Part shown: piece by piece, positions 1 through 5,964 of the stretch
Layout of the letters: each line of letters begins with the position of its first letter
Position numbering within the stretch: position 1 is the first letter of the stretch
Origin: Marinospirillum sp.
GTDB taxonomy: Bacteria; Pseudomonadota; Gammaproteobacteria; Pseudomonadales; Halomonadaceae
Assembly (NCBI GenBank): GCA_007116865.1
Contig: SKHR01000013.1
Coordinates: forward strand, 1-8,661
DNA: 8,661 bases
Direction of reading: 5' to 3'
Notes under the pieces: model-generated
The model's database searches: none
Seen by the model: the letters and a program-made list of their open reading frames with translations, nothing else
What the model was told of the DNA's origin: nothing
Made by a program: the position numbers and the translations under genes

Positions 1-690
1 CAGCGATTGCTGACACTGCTGCCTGAATTGCAGGCCTGGCAGCCGGACCTGCTGGTGTTGACCGGCGATCTGGCACAGGATGAAGCGGCCGCTACCTACA
101 CCTGGCTGGTCGAGCAGCTCAATGCCAGCGGGCTTCGCTGGACATGGGTGCCTGGCAATCACGATGCCCCGGCTTTGATGCAGGCCCATCATCCAGTCAG
201 TTGGCAACACACGCTGCACGGTGGCTGGCAGTTGCTTGGGCTCAACACGCACTGGCCAGGCCAGGTCGCCGGTCGTTTATCCGCCGATCAATGGTCCTTG
301 TTGAATCAGGCATTGCAGACAGCCGAGCCCCTGATCATTGCTCTGCATCACCCGCCTTGTGCGGTAGGCACTGAGTGGATTGATGCGCTGCGGCTGGATC
401 AAGGGGAGGCCGTGTGGCAGGCACTCACCGCAGCGAACAAACCCATTTTGCTGCTGGCTGGCCATGTGCACCAGGCCATTGAGCGTCAAGTCGGTCAAGT
501 CCACCTTTTTACCTGTCCAGCCAGTTCCGTGCAGTTCGCTGTGGGCGCCTCCCAGTTTGCCCTGGATCTGCAGGCATCCGCAGGGTATCGCCAAGTGTTA
601 CTGCACCCGAATGGACAGTGGTACACTCAGGTCGTCAGGTGTCCAGCGCCTGACACTGAATCTGATGCATGGAGGGAGTGGAATGTTTGA
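1..690 (+). CDS. cpdA: 3',5'-cyclic AMP phosphodiesterase CpdA (5' end missing)
   Basis: This is a calcineurin-like metallophosphoesterase that would hydrolyse cAMP to 5'-AMP in the cytoplasm and so lower CRP-type signalling. The reading frame is open at the left edge; 229 codons are present. Visible metal-site motifs are GDL (codons 22-24), GNHD (52-55), LHHPP (about 116-120) and GHVH (about 154-157), in the family order and spacing. By comparison with the usual CpdA of about 270 residues, roughly 40 N-terminal residues are missing, including the first DxH metal-binding motif. The TTG at position 7 is only an internal codon, not a believable start. The last 8 nt overlap the start of the next gene, so the two are probably co-transcribed. 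In Escherichia coli cpdA lies in the nudF-yqiB-cpdA-yqiA-parE region; here the gene after it is different. Another class III metallophosphoesterase substrate cannot be excluded, but CpdA is the best reading. Confidence 0.88.
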   Translation, partial: QRLLTLLPELQAWQPDLLVLTGDLAQDEAAATYTWLVEQLNASGLRWTWVPGNHDAPALMQAHHPVSWQHTLHGGWQLLGLNTHWPGQVAGRLSADQWSLLNQALQTAEPLIIALHHPPCAVGTEWIDALRLDQGEAVWQALTAANKPILLLAGHVHQAIERQVGQVHLFTCPASSVQFAVGASQFALDLQASAGYRQVLLHPNGQWYTQVVRCPAPDTESDAWREWNV

Positions 691-1702
691 TGCATCCATC
701 GATTGGCAAGCCCTGCCGATCCGTGAAGGCCTGGTGTCACTTTACAAGCAACGTCGTATCCAGCGGATGCCCGCCAATGCTCCGCTGGTGGATGAACTGC
801 TGACCGAAAACTTTCTCGAACCGATGGATTTGTCCACCGATACTTTTTTGCTGACCCCGGAAGGGGTGTTGGCGCTGGATGAGTTGCTCGATAAACACTG
901 GCCACAAGGGCGTGGCTGGGTATCGAGTCAGTCGGGTGATCCTTGCCTGCCAGGGGAGGTGTTTGAGCGGCGCTGGCCGTTTGTGCGTGAGCAATTACGT
1001 AACGATCTGCCGCATGTGCTCAACCAGGCCAGCTTGCAGCAGGCCTTGCTTGGCCAGCAGCTGGACGAATTTCCGAGCCATTTATTAGAGCAGTTGCCAC
1101 AGGTCACGCTCAGCCGGGATCGTAGCCTGCATTTGCGGGGACAGCCAGATGTGCGTTTGTTGCGGCGTCATGGTCGAGCGATCGAGCTGCAAAAGCTGCT
1201 GCGCCAACTGACCGAGCTGGTGCTGCCGGAACGCGACTTTCATCAACTTAAAGAGATGGAGGGTGAGCTGCCCGCATTGGTGATGACCATTGAGGATCGC
1301 GGCCTGTTTTTGGACATGGATCTGCCCGATGGCTTATTGGCTCTTTGGGTCGCGCCCCGAGATCTGGAGCTGGCGGGTGCATTTTTACGCTTCCTGCCGC
1401 ACTGGGTGCCTCATGTTCACTTTGGTGATCTGGACCATCAGGGACTGGTCATGGCTGAGCGCCTGGGGCGTTACAGTCAGCGCCCGGTTCGGCGCTTTAT
1501 TCCCGATTTCTGGAGCGATTATCTGGCCGATTTTTCGATGCCGGTGGAAGATAAAAAACTGGGCAAGGGCGCGGCATGGCGTGGCCCTCAACTCTCGGTG
1601 CCGATCATTCGTCTGCTGATGGAGCAGCAACGTTGGTTGCCTCAGGCACCTTTGCTGCTGGATGCGCGCCTGTATGATGCCTTGCGCCAGTTGATGCGTT
1701 AA
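683..1702 (+). CDS. JetD-like (DUF2220) TOPRIM-domain protein, stand-alone
   Basis: A 339-aa soluble protein starting at ATG 683, preceded by a strong Shine-Dalgarno (GGAGG at 671-675). The start overlaps cpdA by 8 nt. The C-terminal half carries what looks like the TOPRIM core of Wadjet JetD (DUF2220): TIEDRGLFL (202-210), corresponding to the family's VENxxxFL strand with catalytic glutamate (here E204), then HFGDLDHQGLVMAERL (246-261), corresponding to WGDIDxxGFxIL with acidic pair D249 and D251. A conserved-looking tail (about 307-325, IIRLLMEQQRWLP) also resembles JetD, which ends in an E-Q/E-x-x-LP helix. The N-terminal 75 residues look like a winged helix (LVDELL...FLLTPEGVLALDELL), and 90-195 is a helical linker. 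All three presumed metal ligands are intact, so it may be an active nuclease. No JetA, JetB or JetC is in view, and the operon partner is cpdA. A chromosomal role unrelated to defence is possible. Family assignment rests on motif recognition only. Confidence 0.7.
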   Translation: MFDASIDWQALPIREGLVSLYKQRRIQRMPANAPLVDELLTENFLEPMDLSTDTFLLTPEGVLALDELLDKHWPQGRGWVSSQSGDPCLPGEVFERRWPFVREQLRNDLPHVLNQASLQQALLGQQLDEFPSHLLEQLPQVTLSRDRSLHLRGQPDVRLLRRHGRAIELQKLLRQLTELVLPERDFHQLKEMEGELPALVMTIEDRGLFLDMDLPDGLLALWVAPRDLELAGAFLRFLPHWVPHVHFGDLDHQGLVMAERLGRYSQRPVRRFIPDFWSDYLADFSMPVEDKKLGKGAAWRGPQLSVPIIRLLMEQQRWLPQAPLLLDARLYDALRQLMR

Positions 1703-2703
1703 GGGGTCAATTGCTGGGTGAGGTGGCGGAAACTCTCAAAACGAGCAGGATCAATCGCGCCGCTTTTTACGGCTTCGCGCAGTGCGCAGCCAGGCTCCTG
1801 GTCATGGCGGCAGTCACGAAAACGGCAATGGCCCAGATAGGGGTGAAACTCGCGAAAACCCAAAGCAATGTCAGCATCACTCAGGTGTTCCAAAGAAAAA
1901 TCCCGAATCCCCGGTGAATCAATCAGTTGCCCCCCCAACGGAAAATGAAACAGGCGCGCGGTGGTAGTGGTATGCCGGCCTTTGCGGGTTTCTTCAGACA
2001 AGGCACCGACGGCAAGGTCGATATCGGGCAGCCAGTGATTGATCAGCGATGATTTGCCAACCCCGGACTGACCAACAAAAACACTGATCCGGTCTTTGAG
2101 CTGGGCACTCAGCGCCTCCAGGCTGTCGGGTTGCAGATGGCTGGTGTGCATCAGCGGATATCCCAGTTGAACATAACGCTGGGTCAGCTGTTTCAGGCGC
2201 TCACTGGCTTCCGGCAGGGTTTTAAAAAGATCAGCCTTGTTGAGCAAAAGCACGGGGGTGATGCCGGCCAGTTCGGCGGCAACCAGATAACGATCAATCA
2301 GCAGTGAGTGAGCTTCTGGCTCGGGTGCGAGGACTAAAAACAGCTGGTCAATATTCGCAGCGATGGCCTTCATTTTGCCACGGGTATCGGGCCTGGCTAA
2401 AAGGCTGCGACGAGGCTGCACACTTTCAATCACACCTGGCTGGTGATCCAGTGCGCTAGGGCACCAGATGACCTGGTCGCCCGTGACCAGACTGCCCAGA
2501 TTGGCGCGCTGGTGGCAGGTTTGGCGAATGCCTTGCCAGGGCGCTTCCAAGCCCTCGACCTCAACTTGGCGCCCAAAATGCGCGGTGATCAACCCCAGTT
2601 GTGGCGGCTCCAGGCCAGTGGCATGAGTCGCAGAACTTTGTGGGGTCGAACGCCGCTGTGCAATGCGCCGTTTCTGTTGGTCAGTGAGCTTGCGGCGACT
2701 CAT
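1699..2703 (-). CDS. rsgA: Ribosome small-subunit-dependent GTPase RsgA (YjeQ)
   Basis: A 334-aa circularly permuted GTPase that checks and releases late 30S ribosomal subunits during maturation. The basic N-terminal tail (MSRRKLTDQQKRRIAQRR) is followed by an OB-fold region (about 35-100). The permuted G motifs follow in the order typical of this family: G4 NKAD (155-158), G1 GQSGVGKS (211-218), a G2-type threonine run (245-248) and G3 DSPG (262-265). The C-terminal zinc site is C293, C298, H300 and C306. Length is normal. The ATG overlaps the orn stop as ATGA, and no good Shine-Dalgarno lies before it, so translation is probably coupled to orn. The 3' end meets the JetD-like gene head-on with a shared TTAA. 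In E. coli and, as I recall, in Pseudomonas, rsgA and orn are divergent neighbours; here they run in the same direction. Confidence 0.96.
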   Translation of the reverse strand: MSRRKLTDQQKRRIAQRRSTPQSSATHATGLEPPQLGLITAHFGRQVEVEGLEAPWQGIRQTCHQRANLGSLVTGDQVIWCPSALDHQPGVIESVQPRRSLLARPDTRGKMKAIAANIDQLFLVLAPEPEAHSLLIDRYLVAAELAGITPVLLLNKADLFKTLPEASERLKQLTQRYVQLGYPLMHTSHLQPDSLEALSAQLKDRISVFVGQSGVGKSSLINHWLPDIDLAVGALSEETRKGRHTTTTARLFHFPLGGQLIDSPGIRDFSLEHLSDADIALGFREFHPYLGHCRFRDCRHDQEPGCALREAVKSGAIDPARFESFRHLTQQLTP

Positions 2704-3266
2704 TCGGGCTGAGGTTCAGGCAGGCGTAAAAAGTGTTCACGGTAGTAACGCAGCTCGGCAATGGACTCCAGAATATCGGCCATGGCCAGGTGCTGCGTAG
2801 ATTTTTTGAAGCCCTTGTCCAGACCTGGAGACCAGCGTTTAGCCAGCTCTTTAAGGGTGGAAACATCCAGGTTGCGATAGTGAAAAAAGGCTTCCAGTTG
2901 CGGCATTTCGAACTGCATGAAACGCCGGTCCTGATGCACGCTGTTACCACACATGGGGCTGGTGCCGGGTTTTACATGCTGCTTGAGAAAAGCCAGGGTT
3001 TCAGCCTCAGCCTCCTGAGTGGTGATGCGGCTGTCACGCACCCGCTGAGTCAGGCCGGAAGCGCCGTGGGTTTTGGTGCACCAGTCATCCATACGATTGA
3101 GCAGGCTGTCGGGTTGATGGATGGCAAAAACCGGGCCTTCAGCGATGATATTGAGTTGGCTGTCCGTCACCAGTGTGGCAATTTCGATGATCCGCTCTTT
3201 GGCAGGATCCAGGCCGGTCATTTCAAGATCAATCCAAATCAAGGGGGCATCAGCGGCGTGAGACAT
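2700..3266 (-). CDS. orn: Oligoribonuclease Orn
   Basis: A 188-aa DEDDh 3'-5' exoribonuclease that degrades the shortest RNAs, mainly dinucleotides, including pGpG from cyclic-di-GMP breakdown. The active site is complete: WIDLEMTGLD gives D13 and E15, CGNSVHQDRRF gives D113, and the C-terminal HLAMADI gives H159 and D164. The family signature SIAELRYYREHF (168-179) follows. Length matches the family (about 180 aa). The start is ATG at 3266-3264, with AAGG seven bases upstream. The gene ends in an ATGA overlap with rsgA. It begins 51 bp downstream of the GAF-domain gene on the same strand, so all three may form one transcript, though a promoter in the 51-bp gap cannot be ruled out. Confidence 0.97.
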   Translation of the reverse strand: MSHAADAPLIWIDLEMTGLDPAKERIIEIATLVTDSQLNIIAEGPVFAIHQPDSLLNRMDDWCTKTHGASGLTQRVRDSRITTQEAEAETLAFLKQHVKPGTSPMCGNSVHQDRRFMQFEMPQLEAFFHYRNLDVSTLKELAKRWSPGLDKGFKKSTQHLAMADILESIAELRYYREHFLRLPEPQPE

Positions 3267-3317
3267 GCAAAAACCTTATTGTGTGAATTTGCGCCAGTTT
3301 ACCACAGTCTGTCTCAC

Positions 3318-3788
3318 TCATAGGTAGAGTTCCAGCAGCTTGCCCGTCCAGTTGGCCAGGTCTTTCAACTGCTTGATCTCGCGGGCAATAAACTGGCGTG
3401 GCCGATGGTCTGCCAGGCTCAGGCTGCCGGTCAGTTCCCCGCGTAAAAAAATCGGCACACCCGCATAGCTGCGCAGTCCCAGTGCCAGGGCCAGGTGAGG
3501 TTTCATATCCTCTGGCATGGTTTCTAAATCTTCGATCAGAATCTGCTCGCCTGGAATCGCCAGGGGCAAACCACAGAGGGCATCGTCCAACAGCATGCGC
3601 TGTTGCATGGCGCTGGAGTAATAAAGTCTGAGGTGGCGGTTTTCTCGCAGGCCGATCACTGCCAAAGGAACCTGGAACTTACGTTGGCAAGAGAGGGTGA
3701 CACGCTGAAAGCAGGGTAAACACAGATCGCCAATTTGGGGGATAAGCCGGTCAAGACGGGGATTGTTACTTGCGGTCATAGGTTTCAT
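3318..3788 (-). CDS. Small GAF-domain protein
   Basis: A 156-aa protein that is essentially a single GAF domain (about residues 15-155) with no attached output domain. Visible hallmarks are LRSYAGVPI (105-113), GSLSLADHRPRQF (121-133) and the closing helix EIKQLKDLANWTGKLLEL, the pattern seen in GAF sensors fused to kinases or diguanylate cyclases. A cysteine pair (C23, C26) and C71 could be redox or ligand sites, which is speculative. The start at 3788 is supported by GGGAGG six to seven bases upstream; a second Met is at codon 4. It is the first gene of the minus-strand GAF-orn-rsgA run and is divergent from serB. The ligand is unknown. Since Orn clears pGpG, a link to cyclic dinucleotides can be imagined, but nothing in the sequence shows it. 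Confidence 0.85.
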   Translation of the reverse strand: MKPMTASNNPRLDRLIPQIGDLCLPCFQRVTLSCQRKFQVPLAVIGLRENRHLRLYYSSAMQQRMLLDDALCGLPLAIPGEQILIEDLETMPEDMKPHLALALGLRSYAGVPIFLRGELTGSLSLADHRPRQFIAREIKQLKDLANWTGKLLELYL

Positions 3789-3934
3789 CGCCTCCCATCA
3801 CCCTGTGTCTGTCAGTCATGCCTCAGGAGCTGTATACTGTGCGCCTTTCAGCGCTGAATCAGTCGCGCATAGTTACAGTATAGAAACATTTGCATTTTGT
3901 GCTTGCCAGATTGGAATTTTTTTACGGGTAGCGA
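3789..3934. promoter_or_regulatory. Divergent intergenic region between the GAF gene and serB, with inverted repeat and -10 boxes
   Basis: This 146-bp gap must contain the promoters for both flanking genes. The 8-bp arms TATACTGT (3833-3840) and ACAGTATA (3875-3882) are exact inverted repeats, with GCGC just inside each (3841-3844 and 3865-3868). Each arm contains TATACT reading outward, toward serB on the plus strand and toward the GAF gene on the minus strand, so both could act as -10 elements. For the plus strand CTGTCA (3809-3814) is an 18-bp-spaced -35 candidate; for the minus strand no convincing -35 is seen. A second weak plus-strand candidate is TTGCAT (3890-3895) with TGGAAT (3912-3917). 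The serB ribosome site is weak (GGG at 3926-3928). Promoter positions are inferred from consensus only. Confidence 0.45.
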
Positions 3935-5197
3935 ATGAATACACAGGATCGAAGCATCGTATTGATCAATCTGTCGGGGCATGATCGGCCCGGCATCACT
4001 TCGGCCATCACCGAAATTCTGGCCGGTTACTCCGTTCAGGTGCTGGATATCGGTCAGGCGGTGATTCATGACACCCTGGCACTGGGGATGCTGGTGTATT
4101 TGCCGCCCAAGGCACAGCACTCGCCGGTTTTGCAGGAGCTGCTGTTTAAGGCCCATGAATGGGGCATGCAGATACGTTTTTCCCCAGTCTCAGAGGCCAG
4201 CTACACTCACTGGGTAGCCGCTCAGGGTAAAAGTCGTTACATCGTGACCCTGCTGGGTCGGCAAATCACCGCAGAGCAGATCGCTCAGGTGACCCGAACT
4301 GTTGCACACAATCAGTTGAATATTGATCGGATCAATCGCCTTTCCGGGCGGGTGGGCTTGTCGCGTCTGAGTGATCCGGGGCGGGCGTGTGTCGAGTTTT
4401 CTGTGCGTGGTGAGGCGCTGGACACGGTCGAGCTGCGACGTCAGTTTTTAGCTCTGGCTGGAGAGCTGGAGGTAGATATCGCTGTGCAGGAAGATAATAT
4501 CTACCGCCGCAATCGGCGGCTGGTGGTGTTTGATATGGATTCTACCCTGATTGAAGCCGAAGTGATTGATGAGCTGGCACGAGAGGCCGGTGTGGGTGAG
4601 GCGGTGGCTGCGATCACTGAGCGTGCCATGTGTGGTGAACTGGATTTCAATGAGAGTTTTGCGGCCCGTGTCGCCCTGCTGAAAGGCCTGGATGCTTCGG
4701 TATTACAAAGTATTGCTCAGCGTTTACCCGTCACTGAAGGGGCGCATAAGCTGATTGCCACGTTAAAAAGCCTAGGCTACCGCACCGCGATCCTGTCTGG
4801 TGGGTTCACCTATTTTGGCGAGTATCTGCAAAAGCAACTGGGCATTGATGAAGTGCACGCCAACACCCTGGAAATCGAAGACGGCAAGGTGACTGGTCGG
4901 GTGGTTGGCCAGGTGGTGGATGGTCAGCGCAAAGCCGAGCTCTTGCAGGAAATTGCGGCACGCGAAGGCATCGATATGGAGCAAACCATTGCCGTGGGTG
5001 ATGGTGCCAATGATCTGCCGATGCTGGGGCTGGCGGGCCTGGGCATTGCCTTCAGGGCCAAACCCCTGGTGCGTCAGACAGCACGCCATGCCCTTTCAAC
5101 TCTGGGGCTGGATGCGATTCTTTATTTGATTGGTTTTTCCGATCGTGATTTGGAACACTGGGATCAAGCTGCCCGTGAGTCTGTCTCCTCAAAGTGA
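3935..5197 (+). CDS. serB: Phosphoserine phosphatase SerB with two N-terminal ACT domains
   Basis: A 420-aa HAD-superfamily enzyme that dephosphorylates O-phospho-L-serine, the last step of serine synthesis. The catalytic domain (about 193-410) shows motif I DMDST (nucleophile D200, acid D202) followed by E207, motif II SGG (288-290), the motif III lysine in QRKAELL (K333) and the Mg-binding GDGANDLPML (D356, D360). The first 190 residues form two ACT-type domains, the first opening with VLINLSGHDRPGITSAI (about 8-85) and the second starting at YIVTLLGRQITAEQIAQV (about 102-185). These are presumed ligand-binding or dimerisation modules. This makes the protein longer than E. coli SerB (about 322 aa) and close to the two-ACT form of Pseudomonas (about 400 aa). 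The ATG at 3935 is chosen because the ACT domain begins directly after it; the Shine-Dalgarno is weak. The 3' end overlaps the yhbQ start. Confidence 0.96.
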   Translation: MNTQDRSIVLINLSGHDRPGITSAITEILAGYSVQVLDIGQAVIHDTLALGMLVYLPPKAQHSPVLQELLFKAHEWGMQIRFSPVSEASYTHWVAAQGKSRYIVTLLGRQITAEQIAQVTRTVAHNQLNIDRINRLSGRVGLSRLSDPGRACVEFSVRGEALDTVELRRQFLALAGELEVDIAVQEDNIYRRNRRLVVFDMDSTLIEAEVIDELAREAGVGEAVAAITERAMCGELDFNESFAARVALLKGLDASVLQSIAQRLPVTEGAHKLIATLKSLGYRTAILSGGFTYFGEYLQKQLGIDEVHANTLEIEDGKVTGRVVGQVVDGQRKAELLQEIAAREGIDMEQTIAVGDGANDLPMLGLAGLGIAFRAKPLVRQTARHALSTLGLDAILYLIGFSDRDLEHWDQAARESVSSK

Positions 5198-5492
5198 GTG
5201 GTGGCTGTATCTGATCCAGGTTCGGCAGGGGGCCATGTACACAGGCATCACTCTGGATGTGCAGCGACGCTTCAAAGAGCATCAAGGTGGTGGCGCACGC
5301 GCTGCCAAATATTTGCGCGGCAAAGGGCCGCTGACTCTGGTGGCTTGTTGGTGTGTCGGTGACCGTTCGACTGCCCTGCGTCTGGAGCGAAAAATTAAAC
5401 GTCTGCCAGCGCAGGAAAAACAAAAACTGACGGAAATCAATGAGTCAACCGAGGATTTGCTAATTCGATTGAAGTGTTCTAAAACTACTTGA
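5175..5492 (+). CDS. yhbQ: GIY-YIG domain protein of the YhbQ/UPF0213 type
   Basis: A small GIY-YIG nuclease-fold protein of about 105 aa. From the proposed GTG start the signature reads LYL (11-13) and YTG (22-24), then DVQRRFKEH with R31/R32 and H36, LRGKGPLTLV (47-56), GDRSTALRLE with the presumed metal ligand E71, and a basic KIKRLPAQEKQKL helix. This follows E. coli YhbQ closely from motif to motif. YhbQ itself is reported to have DNA nuclease activity, but its physiological role is poorly defined. The frame is open back to an ATG at 5130, which would overlap serB by 68 nt and add residues not seen in the family. GTG at 5175 gives a 23-nt overlap and a normal length, so I prefer it, although no strong Shine-Dalgarno is visible. 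It is probably translated from the serB transcript. Confidence 0.85.
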   Translation: MSLSPQSEWWLYLIQVRQGAMYTGITLDVQRRFKEHQGGGARAAKYLRGKGPLTLVACWCVGDRSTALRLERKIKRLPAQEKQKLTEINESTEDLLIRLKCSKTT

Positions 5493-5509
5493 CGTGGGAA
5501 GTGTTTTAG
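5471..5509 (+). repeat. Three-part repeat with mutually exclusive hairpins at the yhbQ 3' end
   Basis: GAAGTGTT occurs at 5471-5478 and again at 5498-5505. Between them AAAACTACTT (5481-5490) is complementary to both except for one bulged T (5486). The upstream hairpin (5472-5478 with 5483-5490, tetraloop CTAA) has 7 bp. The downstream hairpin (5479-5490 with 5499-5509) has 11 bp, contains the yhbQ stop codon and has an 8-nt loop. The two cannot form together. There is no U-tract after either, so this is not a standard intrinsic terminator. It may be an RNA processing or stability element. Confidence 0.4.
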
Positions 5510-5676
5510 CTCAGTCTAGGAGCGGTAGGCAGCAAGGTAGCAAAAAGTAGTGTCGTAACGCAGTTGTAATCGAAGTTTCGGTAACATCCAGTTCGTCATA
5601 CGTACTATCTTGATTCCCGCATGACCCGGTTGACACTAAGTCAGCCAAAAATTAATTAAGTATAGGAATTGTTGAT
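5493..5676 (+). promoter_or_regulatory. Leader/promoter region of the cold-shock gene
   Basis: This 184-bp stretch holds no believable ORF. The best -35 match is TTGACA at 5630-5635, but the AT-rich sequence after it gives only partial -10 matches (ATTAAT 5651-5656 at 15 bp spacing; TAATTA at 17 bp is poor). The -35 lies inside a 7-bp inverted repeat, GGTTGAC (5628-5634) and GTCAGCC (5640-5646) with loop ACTAA and one G-T pair. The Shine-Dalgarno AGGA (5664-5667) is nine bases before the ATG. An earlier promoter giving a long structured 5' leader, as known for enterobacterial cspA, is equally possible: TTGACG at 5489-5494 and TACTAT at 5603-5608 are isolated candidates. No match to the E. coli cold box was seen. 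Confidence 0.4.
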
Positions 5677-5880
5677 ATGGCAACTGGTACCGTTAAGTGG
5701 TTTAACGACACTAAAGGTTTTGGCTTCATTACTCCAGACGACGGTGGTGATGATCTGTTTGCTCACTTCTCTGAGATTCAAGCTGAGGGTTTCAAAACTC
5801 TGGCTGAGAACCAGAAGGTTTCCTTTGACGTGACCCAAGGTCCTAAAGGCAAACAAGCTGCAAAAATTCAGGTAATCTAA
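5677..5880 (+). CDS. cspA: CspA-family cold-shock protein
   Basis: A 67-aa single cold-shock domain that binds single-stranded RNA/DNA and acts as an RNA chaperone. The start MATGTVKWFN is the family opening. RNP1 is KGFGFI (13-18) and RNP2 is DLFAHF (26-31), with the surface aromatics W8, F9, F15, F17, F28, H30 and F31 in place. Length is typical. The codons are clearly more biased (GGT, GCT, GTT, CTG, AAA) than in the GC-rich neighbours, consistent with high expression. It stands as its own transcription unit, with an independent leader upstream and a strong terminator directly after. Which Csp paralogue it is, and whether it is truly cold-induced, cannot be told from sequence. Confidence 0.95.
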   Translation: MATGTVKWFNDTKGFGFITPDDGGDDLFAHFSEIQAEGFKTLAENQKVSFDVTQGPKGKQAAKIQVI

Positions 5881-5893
5881 CGCTTTAGCGTTA
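5878..5893. repeat. Perfect palindromic hairpin at the cspA stop codon
   Basis: TAACGC (5878-5883) and GCGTTA (5888-5893) are perfect inverted repeats around the loop TTTA, and the first TAA is the cspA stop codon. In RNA this is a 6-bp hairpin just before the terminator and may protect the mRNA 3' end. In DNA it lies where the -35 region of the TATAAT box at 5901-5906 would be. Confidence 0.6.
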
Positions 5894-5894
5894 A

Positions 5895-5913
5895 ATGACC
5901 TATAATAAAACCC
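5895..5913 (+). promoter_or_regulatory. Possible promoter for the mrp operon (TATAAT at 5901-5906)
   Basis: A perfect consensus -10 hexamer, TATAAT, sits at 5901-5906. Transcription from it would begin near 5912-5914, inside the left arm of the cspA terminator, so the new RNA would lack the arm needed to form the hairpin and could read into mrpE. No good -35 is present at 16-18 bp (TAACGC and neighbours), and the palindrome 5878-5893 occupies that place, so an activator would be needed. There is no better promoter between the terminator and mrpE. Inference only. Confidence 0.3.
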
Positions 5914-5932
5914 GCTTCGGCGGGTTTTTTTT
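5907..5932 (+). terminator. Intrinsic terminator of cspA
   Basis: CCCGC (5911-5915) and GCGGG (5920-5924) close on a very stable TTCG tetraloop (5916-5919). The stem is extended by AAAA (5907-5910) pairing with the first T bases, and is followed by an eight-base T tract (5925-5932). This is a textbook Rho-independent terminator, 26 bp after the cspA stop and 32 bp before the mrpE start codon. Confidence 0.93.
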
Positions 5933-5964
5933 CGCCTTAAATTTGCAGGTGCAGGAGGCTTCAG

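Noticed and set aside
380..682. Upstream extension of the JetD-like frame to an ATG at 380 (440 aa in all)
   Set aside because: It overlaps the whole second half of cpdA in another frame, and the added residues are low in sense (many Cys/Arg/Pro). ATG 683 has a strong ribosome site and fits the operon overlap.
2733..3323. 196-codon open frame on the plus strand
   Set aside because: It lies antisense to orn over its full length, has no ribosome site or recognisable domain, and orn is unmistakable.
3829..3884. Possible LexA box at TATACTGT / ACAGTATA
   Set aside because: The LexA pattern needs CTGT and ACAG eight bases apart; here the arms are 34 bp apart and point the wrong way for one box.
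5507..5523. tRNA D-arm-like text (TAGCTCAGTCTAGGAGC) after yhbQ
   Set aside because: GCTC/GAGC can pair as in a D arm, but no acceptor stem, anticodon arm or T-arm (GGTTCGAATCC type) follows at the right distance, so it is not a tRNA or a clear remnant.
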